Positions 10,060 through 19,500 of a stretch of 64,000 nucleotides of DNA are shown in pieces. The position numbers and the translations under genes are program-made. Location of the stretch: contig CM020620.1 in NCBI GenBank assembly GCA_009829735.1, positions 24,836,020-24,900,019 on the forward strand, read 5' to 3'. This stretch comes from Pyropia yezoensis. Taxonomy: Eukaryota; Rhodophyta; Bangiophyceae; Bangiales; Bangiaceae. The number at the start of each line of letters is the position of its first letter. Position 1 is the stretch's first letter. The notes under the pieces were generated by a model, which saw only the letters and a program-made list of their open reading frames with translations, was not told the origin of the DNA and ran no database searches.

Positions 10060-12120
10060 TCATTCGGGTACAAGAGAGGCATGGAAAGCTACGGCAACAC
10101 CGTCAACAATGATCTTCCCCGAGTCGAAGCTCACGAGGTGTATACCAGACAAGCAAGGAGTGCGCGAAAGAGCAGAGAGAACTTGTCCAGGGGCAAAGGC
10201 GTCCTCGAGGTCAACAGCCACAGACGGCAGCGTCCACCCTTGGGCGCTATGGACGGTCAACGCCCAGCCCAATACGAGGGGAATCTGCGTTCTGGATGCC
10301 GCTCTTGAAACTCCATCCAACGCATGAACAGCAGTCGTGATCGGCGGGACACGTACGGTCTCAAAGCCACCCCCCGCGAGAAAGAAGCGTACAACGGGAA
10401 TCTGGGCCGGCCCTGCCGATAGGAACCTCTCAACCACACCACGGGAGCCCGCTGGAATACCACGGGAGTGGAAGTAGGTGGAGTGCACAGCCACAACAGC
10501 ACCGAATCGGAGAATGAGGCGGCGCACGAAGTCCGTCCCGTCGTCGAGCAACTCCGACGCCTGCGCCATTGAGATGTACGGAGCAATGATGACGTCGACG
10601 GCTGAAAAGGTAACGGCCTGCCCCTCCAGCTTGTCGAGCTCCGTGTCGTTCTTAGCGGTAGCCAGTGCAGTGTGCGTAGTGAGCCACACTGCCGACGCCG
10701 GGGGAGCATCAGTGCGGCGAGATGCCAACAGGGCGAGGTCGTCATCAGTTTGAGCCCCTACTCGAAGACGCAGCAAGAGACAGAGCAGCACAGCGTCGTT
10801 GACATGACGCCACGTTGTAGATAACTCGGTTGCTCGGTTGCCAAAGACTTCACGCCAAACGTGCGAGCAAAACGCGAGCGAGCCCACAGGAGGAGCCAGC
10901 TGCAAGAAGTCGCCAGCGAAGATGACAACCACCCCACCAAACGGCGTCGAGCAGGTACGCACTGCGCGCAGCACCTCGTCGAGGCGCTCCAGAAACTCGG
11001 CGGACATGGTGCCAATCTCGTCAATAACGAGAGCCATGGCGTCGCGCATGCGTCCCTTAGCAGCTCGAGGTATCACCTCATGCACGACGTGATCAAGAGG
11101 AAGGGAGACGTCTGCGTGGCCATGGATGAAGCCCGCCCACGAGCGCGCCGTGATACCTCCGACCATGTTGGCAGCCACACCGGATGTGCCGCAAACGGCC
11201 ACGGTGAGGCCGGCGTCACGCAGGGCTCGGATGATCTTCCTGAGCAGGAACGTCTTGCCAGATCCGGGCGGCCCCGTCTCGAACACGCCCTTCTTGTCAC
11301 ACACTTTCCGGCACACTCGTAAGGTCTCGCCAGACAGACCCTTGGGGAGTACCACCCCAGCGGGTATTGCCGACACCTGCCCGCGTCTGCTCACGCCGCT
11401 GGTCAATACAGCCTTAGTTGTTCGAGACCAGGCTACACGGTGTGGAAAAGATGGCTGCAGTGGAGGTGCACGTAGCGGTGGTGGCAGCCGAGCGACAGCT
11501 AGGGATGGTTGCACCGGACGCGCAGGTAGAGCTGGTAGCAATCGCGAAACAGGTAGAGCTGGCGGCAGCCGAGGCACAGGTCGTGCCGCTTCTTGCGAAC
11601 CCGTCGGCCCATCTGCACCTAGCCGGCGTTTGCGACTGCTCCCCAAAGCCTTGGAGTTGCGGACGTCGTCAGGTGCGGAGGCCGCAACCCCACGAGGATT
11701 ACCACCGCTACGCGCAATGACCTCGACACCCAGCAAGACCTTGCAGTTGCAAAAGTGCTTGATGAAGCTGCTAACACTGGCCTGGCTGCCGAGGTCCACC
11801 TGTCGCACGCAGTCGGGAAAGGCCGCATGCAGGGTGCAGCTTGCGGACGCCGTCATCAGCGGAGGGAGGGACGTCGTCGCATCGTCATCGCACGCACCAA
11901 CAGACCAACGGCGAGCACGGTCCTTCGAAGTGAAGGCCCGCAGGAAGAGAGTCCAACGTCGCATGAGATGGGTCCGTAGGTCAGCTGCTTCCAGAGCACC
12001 TGGACCAGCGACCAAAAACACCCCGGACGCCGCCGTGTTGTCCGCGTGGCGCGTGGCGACGTAGAGGTGGCGCGGGTCCATACCAGGTGGACCAGCGGCG
12101 TCCGGAGGTAGGCGTCGCAT
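10060..12120 (-). CDS. PIF1-family SF1B DNA helicase
   Basis: ATP-dependent 5'-3' DNA helicase of the PIF1/RRM3 type. Counting from the ATG at 12120 (686 aa), the motifs run in order: Walker A GPPGSGKT (about 283-290), Ia CGTSGVAANMVGG, Walker B VIDEIG (about 367), motif III GDFLQLAPPV (about 403-412), and near the C-terminus TVHSAQGWTL (motif V) and ALSRTPCLSG (motif VI). The first 250 residues are not helicase; they contain a small region with CNCKVLLGV and a Pro-rich linker. There is no HUH relaxase domain, as a Helitron Rep-Hel would have, and no organellar targeting peptide that I can defend. An internal ATG at 12081 is an alternative start. The position next to a Crypton-like recombinase suggests an element-borne rather than housekeeping helicase. 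Confidence 0.85.
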   Translation of the reverse strand: MRRLPPDAAGPPGMDPRHLYVATRHADNTAASGVFLVAGPGALEAADLRTHLMRRWTLFLRAFTSKDRARRWSVGACDDDATTSLPPLMTASASCTLHAAFPDCVRQVDLGSQASVSSFIKHFCNCKVLLGVEVIARSGGNPRGVAASAPDDVRNSKALGSSRKRRLGADGPTGSQEAARPVPRLPPALPVSRLLPALPARPVQPSLAVARLPPPLRAPPLQPSFPHRVAWSRTTKAVLTSGVSRRGQVSAIPAGVVLPKGLSGETLRVCRKVCDKKGVFETGPPGSGKTFLLRKIIRALRDAGLTVAVCGTSGVAANMVGGITARSWAGFIHGHADVSLPLDHVVHEVIPRAAKGRMRDAMALVIDEIGTMSAEFLERLDEVLRAVRTCSTPFGGVVVIFAGDFLQLAPPVGSLAFCSHVWREVFGNRATELSTTWRHVNDAVLLCLLLRLRVGAQTDDDLALLASRRTDAPPASAVWLTTHTALATAKNDTELDKLEGQAVTFSAVDVIIAPYISMAQASELLDDGTDFVRRLILRFGAVVAVHSTYFHSRGIPAGSRGVVERFLSAGPAQIPVVRFFLAGGGFETVRVPPITTAVHALDGVSRAASRTQIPLVLGWALTVHSAQGWTLPSVAVDLEDAFAPGQVLSALSRTPCLSGIHLVSFDSGKIIVDGVAVAFHASLVPE

Positions 12121-13278
12121 CCCGCAAGCGCGACGAGACGGCGGCCGAAAAAGAATAAGCGGCAGACACGGCGACGAGTTCTGCCGCGACCCGGGACGCC
12201 GACACGGGGGGGGGGAGGCCGGGGCAGCTGGGAAGAGGCGCACAGCACCGGGTAGGAGTAAAGAAGCGGGTGGGGCGGCCAGCGGTGATTAGGGGAGCAG
12301 GTCAACAGCGGGGGGCGTGTCGGGGCAGCGTGGGATCAGCCGGAAGAAGGGGGGGGCGAGTGAACAGCGGGAGGGAGCCGGAGAGGGGCAGGGAGGTGCA
12401 GTGGGAAGGGTTGTAGTGGGAAGGGGGGGAGTAGTGGTAAGGGGAGCAGCGGGGTAGGACAGCACTGCACGCGAAGGTGGTGACGGTGTGCTGCGGACAG
12501 GACGGGGTGGTGGTGGTGGCGCAGCGGTGGTGGTGGTGGTGGCGCAGCGGCTGGGAGGCGCGACAGAGACGGCGCGTGCGCACGCCAAGTGTCGGGCCGC
12601 GTGGTGGCAGAGTGGTGGCGCGCGGACAGCCGAGTGATAGTTGTGGCGCCACGCGCGGTAAAGCGCGCGCAAAAAACGGGGCTTGTACGCCCACGTTGCC
12701 CGCGTCGGCGCCCTCCGAGCAGGAAAACGGCGGCGATCGACGCCGGCGTGAGATCTGATAGCGCGGCAGTCGGCCATCCACAGCCAGAGATTCATGTCGT
12801 CTGGCGGCTGTCACATTTTCCATTTGTGCGATCGGCAGCAGTGTCGGCATGAGTTGGCTTGTTCTCGGTATTATTCAGGGAATACCTAGGGGGGTATCAC
12901 ATATGTCCTCGCAATCGTGGTCGATCGGTGGTGCATTGGGTAGAGGATGCCGTCTGGGACACCACTCAAACTGACTCAAACTGACTCAAACTGACTCGAA
13001 ACGCCCAAACTGGACGTGCCGACCAACGCGAGGCTCCACACTCCCACTTGGACCTGTGCACCACTCTCCCAAGGCCGCATCGTCATACCACACACGGGTG
13101 CCCGGCCTGTCACCTGTTTCTCCTCCCCTGCCACCCCACTCACCCCCGCGCGTTCATCGCGTCGCCCTCGGTAACGACGCGACGACACAAGGCAACGTTG
13201 GTGCGGTGGGTGATCTTTCCCTTGACGGCGGCGTCGCGTCGCGGCCAGGCACTGTCCGACCCCCCCCCCACCACCACG
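12121..13278. other. GC-rich intergenic region with microsatellites
   Basis: It separates the divergent helicase and the glycine-rich gene. G-rich runs occur at 12330-12440 and a GGT microsatellite at 12505-12543. The right half holds a decamer tandem repeat (own entry). No gene is supported. Confidence 0.5.
12964..13003. repeat. Decamer tandem repeat carrying TGACTC motifs
   Basis: ACTCAAACTG is repeated three times and followed by one variant copy, ACTCGAAACG. Each junction makes CTGACTCAAA, a bZIP (AP-1/GCN4-like) core. It lies about 280 bp upstream of the ATG of the glycine-rich gene, where a promoter element would be expected; the regulatory role is inference. Confidence 0.6.
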
Positions 13279-14801
13279 ATGGGGATATCCAAGCCCAGCG
13301 GCCCACGGACGGTTCCGTTTTGCGGCATTGGCGTTGGCGCTGGCATTGGCTTTGGGTGTGGCTGGGGGCTAGGCATTGGCGTTGGTGGTCGGAGTAGGTG
13401 CGGCGCTCGGTTGGACCCCCCCCGCCCCTCACGCGCGACGGGCGGAGACCCATTCTTGGGGGGGGATGAAGAGAGAAGCATGAGAGGGGGGTGGGGGTTC
13501 CCTCCGTGGGAAACCCGCGCGCCAGTGGGTTGGGCGGTCGTGGACGCCAGCCGCTCGCCGCCGCCGCCGCGGTGGGTTTCGTGTGGAGGGGTTGCGGGAG
13601 AGGGCGGTGGAGTGGTGGGGGGGGCGCCCCAGGAGGCTGGCATTGTATTCCCGATGGCCGGGAGAAACTCCGGGGACAGGGGCGCTTCTCACCCCTGTGC
13701 GTCCACGCGCCGTGCCACCCGCTGGTCACCTCGTCGGTGGGGTGGCTGCTCTGCCGCCGCCGGCTGCTAACCGCGCCTGCCCACCTCGCTGTCCTTCGCT
13801 CCCTGTCCCCCCCTTCCCTACCCCCACCCGACCTTCCCGCCCCTCCTCCCTCTCTTCCCCCGTATTTCGCGTCCGGCTTGTCACTGTGGACTGTCTGTTC
13901 AGCGCTGGGCCTCCCCGTGTCGCTCCTCGGCTGGGTACGTTTTTTGTTGATGGCCGAGCGTTTTCTTTTTTTCCTTCTCGCCCGCCTCTGCCCCTGCTGT
14001 GTGTACATACCCTCGACATACGCGGCGGCGCCCGGCCGGCCGTTGGTCGGCGCCCGAGCCGCTAGCGGGGGCCTCACGACTGACGGACCACGCCGGTCTT
14101 TGGGCGCACGCTGCCGTGGTTGCCACCCCGCCCCTCTCTGCCCCCCCCCTCCCCTTTCTTTTCTCCTCTTGCGGGCACTGTAGGGTGGCGGCTGTGGTTT
14201 GGGCGCCGGCATTGGCTACGGGATCTTCCTTGCCGCCAACGGCATGCCCATCCGCACGCTCGGCAGCCTCACCGGCGCAGACGACCGCGACCTCGCTGCC
14301 CGCCACGCGGAGCTCCTTGCCGCCCGCCACACCGCCGCCGCCAACGATGCTGCCGCCGCTGCCGCCAAAGGCGGCGGTGTCCCCGCCCCCGTCGCCACCG
14401 ACCCCGACGTGACGCTGGAGGCAGACCTCCGCGAGTGGGCCCGCGCCGCCGCGGCGGTGGCGGGCCGCCACGCGCGGGAGGACCCCGCGGGGGGTGGGGG
14501 TGAACCCGCCGCCGCCCTCTTCCGCGCCATGGATGCGGTGGTGGGCGACCGCCTGGGCGGGTCTGCCAGGGGTCCGCCGCCGCCGCTGCCGCCGCGCGCA
14601 CGCCCGCCGCCGCCGCCGCCGCCCCCCGCCGCTGGGGGGCGGGGGGGCGCCCCAACCCCGCCGCTACCGCCACTACTGTCCCCATCGCCAGTGTCCCCGC
14701 AGCCGGTGGGGCCGCGACTGCGCCGTTGTGGGCGGTGGGGGGAAGGCGGAGACGCCATGCCGCTACCACCTGCCTTGCGCGCTCCCTTCTTTCGGCGGTG
14801 A
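13279..14801 (+). CDS. Probable AS8-like glycine-zipper small protein, two exons
   Basis: The two exon candidates together give the signature of the plant/algal cadmium-induced AS8-like family. Exon 1 (13279 to about 13380) reads GPRTVPFCGIGVGAGIGFG followed by CGWGLGIG. Exon 2 (from about 14184, after TGTAG) reads GGGCGLGAGIGYGIFLAANG. Cutting at GTTGGT (13381) joins them in phase, though other donors up to 13398 are possible. The glycine-rich segment could be a membrane-inserted glycine zipper. Exon 2 then encodes a helical Ala/Arg region (ADLREWARAAAAVAGRHARE) and a Pro-rich low-complexity tail. The intron is about 800 nt, long for this window. The family function is poorly known. The match is recalled from the motif, not searched; the tail and the exact splice are uncertain. 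Confidence 0.45.
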
Positions 14802-15092
14802 AGCGTGCTAGGTGCAACACGCCTTTCTCATCCCCCTCCCCGCCCCCCCCCCACGTTCCTCTCTCCCTTGCTCGGCCGGGGTGGGCGCCGCATTTCTTTT
14901 TTTTTTTTCGTTATCTTTCGCGTCCGTTCTTTCCGTCTGCGCCACTTCCGTTTGCCTGGGGTTGTCCGTAGCGGACGGGCTGGCCGTGCGGCGGGCGGCG
15001 GGCGCCGTACGGTGCGTCCTGTCGCAAAGGGCGTTGCCACTGCGGCTGCAGCTACCGTCGCCACCGCGGCCGTCGCCACCGCCGCCGTCGCT

Positions 15093-15175
<83 letters not shown>

Positions 15176-15521
15176 TGCCACCGCCGCAGCGGCCACCGCT
15201 GCCGTTGACCGCCAAGTGGCCCAACGGGACCCGCTGGCCGCCACCCGCCGACACGGGGGAGGCCACCCTGCCAGCGGCGGCGGTTAGCGTGTTGGGCCTC
15301 CGTCGGGCGGGGGGGTGCCGGCGGCGGCCGCCCCACGCAGCGTTGCGCTTGCGTGCCGACTGCCCGTCCAGTGGCAGTCGTGGCTCGCCGGCGCGGCGCC
15401 CCCCGCCCCCCCCCCCATTTCAAAGGTCCAGCGCTCATCGCGAAAAAATGAGCCGACCGCACGCGCGGCGGCCACTTGGAAAAAGCCCTCCCCCTCCAAT
15501 CCCAACCCACGCCTCCTCCCT
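14802..15521. other. Low-complexity GC-rich region between convergent genes
   Basis: It lies between the end of the glycine-rich gene and the end of the SppA gene. It holds a long GCC trinucleotide run (own entry) and C-runs. Gene-like Ala/Pro frames around 15000-15300 follow from that run, so I call no gene. Confidence 0.4.
15093..15175. repeat. (GCC)n trinucleotide microsatellite, about 27 units
   Basis: An uninterrupted GCC/CCG run of about 83 bp, with imperfect units on both sides. It can be read as poly-Pro, poly-Ala or, on the minus strand, poly-Gly, which explains several spurious open frames here. Confidence 0.95.
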
Positions 15522-18500
15522 CTACTTCCCCCTCCGCTGGTCAACGAACCCGCCCTGACCCCCCCGCCACCGCATCCAGAGCAACAGCCACCACCCCCCC
15601 CCCCCGGCCACTACCGCCGCCGCCTGTGCGCGCAGCTCTGGAGGAAGCAGGCCGAGGAGCGCGCCGGCGTCCCCCCCCAATCCGCCGCCGCCGCCGACGC
15701 CGCCCGCCGCGGAGGCGGCGGCGGCGGCGGCGGCCAGCCCCGCTAGCCCCGCCGGGGGCACGTACCCGATGGGCGGGCCCACGGGCGCGGTGGCGTCGGC
15801 AAATAGCGGCGCCGCGTCCCCGCTCGCCGCGTCTGCCACGCCCGCCATGCTCGCCGGCGGACAACCTCCCATAACGGCCGACCACACCCCAGCCACGGCG
15901 GCGGTGGCCACCCCCCCCAAGGCGGCCGCGAGGCCCTCACCGCCGCCGCCGCCCGGCGTGGGCCACGCCGGGGGGGGCATCTCCCCCGGCCCCAGCCGCC
16001 GGCCGGCCCCCACAGGGTCGCCCTGGTCATCAATGGCCGTGTCGCTGGGCAGCAGCCCCACCGCGCGCGCCAGCCGCCACAGCGGGTGACCGTCAGCGCC
16101 AGGGGGGGGCGGCCACGTCCGCGCATCTAGGCGGCCATCCTCAAGCCGGTTGACGCGGCCGCGGCCGCCTGCGGCTGTGGTGGTCTTGCCGTCCACGCTG
16201 AGCGCTGCCGCTGTCGCAGTCCTCCCCTCTGCCTCTTCCTCTGCCGCCGCACGGCGCTCACCGACGAGGCGGGCGGCGGTGGCAACCGCCGCGTCGAGGC
16301 CGCCGAGCTCATCGACGAGGCCCCGCGCCAAGGCGGCCTCGCCCGTCCACACCCGCCCTTGGCCCAGCGCGTCCACCGTATCCGGGGGCAGGTCCCGCCC
16401 CGACGCCACCACCTCCACAAAACCGCGGTACATGTCATCGACGAGGCCATCCACGCGGGCGAGGGTGGCCTCCCCCCATGGCAGGCCCAGAGACGCGACG
16501 CCGCCGGCCGCGTCGGCGGCGGCGGCACCTTCCGCCACTACGTCGGCGCGGATGCCAGCGCGCGCAAATGCGGCCGACGCGTCAGGGCGGGCAAGGATGA
16601 CCCCAATCGAGCCGGTGACAGTGCCAGGCGCAGCGACGATCGCGTCGGCGGGGGCGCTGAGGTAGACTCCGCCACTTGCACATACGGCGCCATACGAAGC
16701 AACCACCGGCTTGGACGCCTCGGCTACTGCGCGGGCGGCCACGGAGGAGCCCACCACGTCACCACCGGGGCTGTCCACCCTCAACACAATAGCGTCGATG
16801 CCGGGCGCCGCGTCGGCCGACCGGATGGCTGCCCGAACGGCGTCGCCAGTACCAGGCGTAATCGCGCCGACCACGTGCACAACCGCAACGGTCGTGCGGG
16901 AGGGGGGAAGCGTCAGTGCAAGCCGCCCCCACGCAGCCTGTGCGGGGGGGGGCAGCGCCGACGGTGTCGGCGGCAGCGCCGCGACGGTCAGGGCGGGACG
17001 GACAGGCGCGGTGGGGGTGGCCGCGGTGCCCTTGCCGCCCGCCTTACCACCGTCCTCCTTGGTCGCCGTCGTCCCACCCATCCAGTCGGCGAGCCGCTGA
17101 AGGACTCCCGGCCGCACCGGCAGCGGCGGCAGCCCGGAGAGGTGGCGAAGGCTATTAATGAGAGGCACTGCCGCGGTGGCAGCCGCGTCTTCCTCCCGCT
17201 GTTCGGCGATGGTTTCCGCTAAATAGTCCGAGAGGCGGACGTGTCGGCGGAAGGGGCCCCCGCCTGGCGGCTTCACTGCGGCGGCGGAACTCGCCGCGGT
17301 AATCTCACCCTCATCCGACCCACCCGTAGCGGCACCACCGACATCCCCACTCGCCAGTGCCGCGTCACGACGAGCAGCGAGGCCAGCGGTGACAGCCTCC
17401 ACCGGACCGTCCCGTCGCGATGGCAGTAGCAGGCGCGCATCGTCGCCCTTGTCTGTAAGGAGGGTGAAGAAGGCCAGCACCGTCGCAATGGGTCCACCGG
17501 CGGCGAGGTCCTTGGGAACCTCCCCCTCCTCACCAGCCCACCGGCGCAGCCACGAAACGGCGCGGTACTCAGCGACCCAGTCGGTGCGAGCGCGGGCGTC
17601 CCAGCCAGTGAGCCGAGGGCGAGGGTGCACGCCTCGACGGCCGGTGGACGCGGCGTCTGGGGTCGCGGCGGGCAAGCCACCGCCCGCCTCCATCCACCTG
17701 AGGTGAGCGTCGAGCATGCGGCGCAAAGCGGCAGCCAGCTCCACACCATCTACCACGGGTGTCAGAGCAGCGGCGTCTCCCGCCACAGGGGCCCCCCTCT
17801 TCTCCGACATGACTGACGCCATGGCCTCCCCGTAGTGAGCAGCCATCCCTACCAGGGCGGCACGAGCGGCCGCCCACTCGACGACTGCAGCCGCCAAAGC
17901 CGCAGGTCGCGCCGCCTCGCGGGCGGAGAGCGCGGCACCCACAACATCTGGCACCTCATCACGCCAGGCGGTGCCGTCGACGAGCCCCGCGTCCACCGCG
18001 GCGGCCGCACTCAGCGGCGCCGTGTCCATTGCCGCCCGAACGGCGGCGGCTCCCCCCGTGCCGATCACGCGATCGCCTGCCACCACGGCTCCCACAACCT
18101 GGCGCATCCAGTCGGACAGCAACGCAGCGGTCGCCTCTCGATGGGCGTCAGTGTAGCCTGCCTCGGTCAACCCGTTGGCCGCGTTCTTGTACTTGCCCCG
18201 CTTGACCACCACAGCCGACACGCCCGCGGCAGCGAGTGCGTCGCGGAGGAAGAGGGCGGGGGCCGCCAGCCCCGGTACGGACACCACCGCCGATGGCGCG
18301 ACGAGCACCTTGGACGCTGCCGCGGCCAGCATGTAAGGCACCGTTCCTGACACACCAAATCCGCCCGCCGCGTGGTGCACGACCGGCCGACCGCCGTCGA
18401 GGCCCTCCCGAAACGCCCGCACCCCCGCGGCAATGTCCGCCACACCGGGGAGGCCGACCGGTGCCAGGCCATCGACGCCACGAATGACCAGGCCGCCGAC

Positions 18501-18947
18501 ACGGGGGTCCCCCGCCGCTGTCGACAGGGCGGCGAGGACGCCCGCCAGCGGCAGCTCTGCGGGCGGTGGCGACGCCCCACCGTCGGCAGGCGCAGTGGCG
18601 AGCGCGCGCGCCAGCGTCGACGACGGGGACCGGCGCTCAACAATCGCCGTCGCGTCCAGGTCCAAGTCAAGGATAACCGAGCCAGGGGGAGCTCGCCGGA
18701 GACGCCGACGGGACGGGCCGCCCGCCGGCACCAGCGCCGACGTGACGGCGAGGGCGGAGAGGATGAAGACGGGCCGGCGGGTGGCGCGGAGGAGGCGGGC
18801 GGGCCAGGTGGGGGACGTGCCCGGTGGAGGGGGCGGGAGACGGGCTCCGGAAGAGGGGGAGAGAGGAGGGCTTTCTTGGGGGGGAGGAGGCGTTGCCGGG
18901 TGGGGGGGGGCAGGCCCAACACCCAGAGGGGGCGGGGGGGTTGCCAT
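15522..18947 (-). CDS. SPPA: Signal peptide peptidase SppA (protease IV), double-domain form
   Basis: Membrane-associated Ser/Lys protease of the S49/ClpP-crotonase fold; plant homologues sit on thylakoids. The 1,141-aa ORF is intronless and starts at the ATG at 18947. Residues 1-55 are Pro-rich, then an Arg-rich stretch and hydrophobic segment (FILSALAVTSALVPAG) follow, fitting a transit or anchor region. The N-terminal S49 half spans about 85-350, with the catalytic lysine K254 in RGKYKNA. The C-terminal half spans about 680-890 and shows LRVDSPGG, the nucleophile S758 in CASGGVYLSAPAD, and GSIGVI. The lysine is in the first half and the serine in the second, as in E. coli SppA. The protein is longer than bacterial SppA (about 620 aa) because of a low-complexity linker (540-660) and a Gly/Ala-rich tail ending in a Trp-rich hydrophobic patch. 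This is a host gene, divergent from the SEC14-like gene. Confidence 0.9.
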   Translation of the reverse strand: MATPPPPLGVGPAPPHPATPPPPQESPPLSPSSGARLPPPPPGTSPTWPARLLRATRRPVFILSALAVTSALVPAGGPSRRRLRRAPPGSVILDLDLDATAIVERRSPSSTLARALATAPADGGASPPPAELPLAGVLAALSTAAGDPRVGGLVIRGVDGLAPVGLPGVADIAAGVRAFREGLDGGRPVVHHAAGGFGVSGTVPYMLAAAASKVLVAPSAVVSVPGLAAPALFLRDALAAAGVSAVVVKRGKYKNAANGLTEAGYTDAHREATAALLSDWMRQVVGAVVAGDRVIGTGGAAAVRAAMDTAPLSAAAAVDAGLVDGTAWRDEVPDVVGAALSAREAARPAALAAAVVEWAAARAALVGMAAHYGEAMASVMSEKRGAPVAGDAAALTPVVDGVELAAALRRMLDAHLRWMEAGGGLPAATPDAASTGRRGVHPRPRLTGWDARARTDWVAEYRAVSWLRRWAGEEGEVPKDLAAGGPIATVLAFFTLLTDKGDDARLLLPSRRDGPVEAVTAGLAARRDAALASGDVGGAATGGSDEGEITAASSAAAVKPPGGGPFRRHVRLSDYLAETIAEQREEDAAATAAVPLINSLRHLSGLPPLPVRPGVLQRLADWMGGTTATKEDGGKAGGKGTAATPTAPVRPALTVAALPPTPSALPPPAQAAWGRLALTLPPSRTTVAVVHVVGAITPGTGDAVRAAIRSADAAPGIDAIVLRVDSPGGDVVGSSVAARAVAEASKPVVASYGAVCASGGVYLSAPADAIVAAPGTVTGSIGVILARPDASAAFARAGIRADVVAEGAAAADAAGGVASLGLPWGEATLARVDGLVDDMYRGFVEVVASGRDLPPDTVDALGQGRVWTGEAALARGLVDELGGLDAAVATAARLVGERRAAAEEEAEGRTATAAALSVDGKTTTAAGGRGRVNRLEDGRLDARTWPPPPGADGHPLWRLARAVGLLPSDTAIDDQGDPVGAGRRLGPGEMPPPAWPTPGGGGGEGLAAALGGVATAAVAGVWSAVMGGCPPASMAGVADAASGDAAPLFADATAPVGPPIGYVPPAGLAGLAAAAAAASAAGGVGGGGGLGGDAGALLGLLPPELRAQAAAVVAGGGGWWLLLWMRWRGGQGGFVDQRRGK

Positions 18948-19380
18948 GGTAAACCCGGCGAAGCTAGACGGGTGGAGGGCGTGCCGTGGTGGTGGAAGAG
19001 GCGACGGTGATGGCCGGGCGCCGGCCTCTCTCTGGCGGACTCAGCGATGCACAGTCAACCGTCCGGGGGGTCGGAGCGGCGGCAGCGGAGGCGGCTGTGG
19101 TGGCAGGAGGAGCACAGACGCCGGCGACGAAGTAGACGTCAGCGATGGCGGAGTTGACTGCAGTGGGTACGTAGACGGCAGCCCTATTCATCGAAGCGGG
19201 CAGGGGACAGCATGGACACGTTGTGGTGCATACCTCCATTAATTGTTTGTGATGGCATATATATTACTGGTATTTGCATTGGGACTGAGAGGAAGACGGT
19301 TCGGGATATGTGACAGTCGCGCAATTCAGCCGTTGGTCTCCAGACGGGGGACATCTCCACTCACTCCCACACCTTACATA
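18948..19380. promoter_or_regulatory. Shared upstream region of divergent SppA and SEC14-like genes
   Basis: About 550 bp separates the two start codons (18947 and 19501). The segment 19240-19275 is locally AT-rich (ATATATATTACTGG), unlike the surrounding sequence, and is the best candidate for a core promoter. No specific factor site is claimed. Confidence 0.35.
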
Positions 19381-19495
19381 GTGCTTCCTGTAAAAAATGG
19401 ATGTTGACGGTACGTGAAGGTGATGAAAATCGCTGTCTGGACCAATGGATCGGCTCCTTCACATACCGTCAACATCCTTTTTTTACAGGAAGCAC
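19381..19495. repeat. Near-perfect 40-bp inverted repeat (long hairpin)
   Basis: The left arm 19381-19420 (GTGCTTCCTGTAAAAAATGG...) and right arm 19456-19495 (...TTTTTTTACAGGAAGCAC) pair at about 38 of 40 positions around a 35-nt loop. The flanks are TA-rich (ACATA on the left, AGTATAT on the right). It could be a foldback MITE, or a transcribed stem of pre-miRNA size just upstream of the SEC14-like start. Confidence 0.85.
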
Positions 19496-19500
19496 AGTAT

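Noticed and set aside
10060-12243. Helitron Rep-helicase
   Set aside because: The helicase motifs are PIF1-like, but no HUH relaxase motif or Rep zinc finger precedes them, and no Helitron-type 3' hairpin with a CTRR end was seen.
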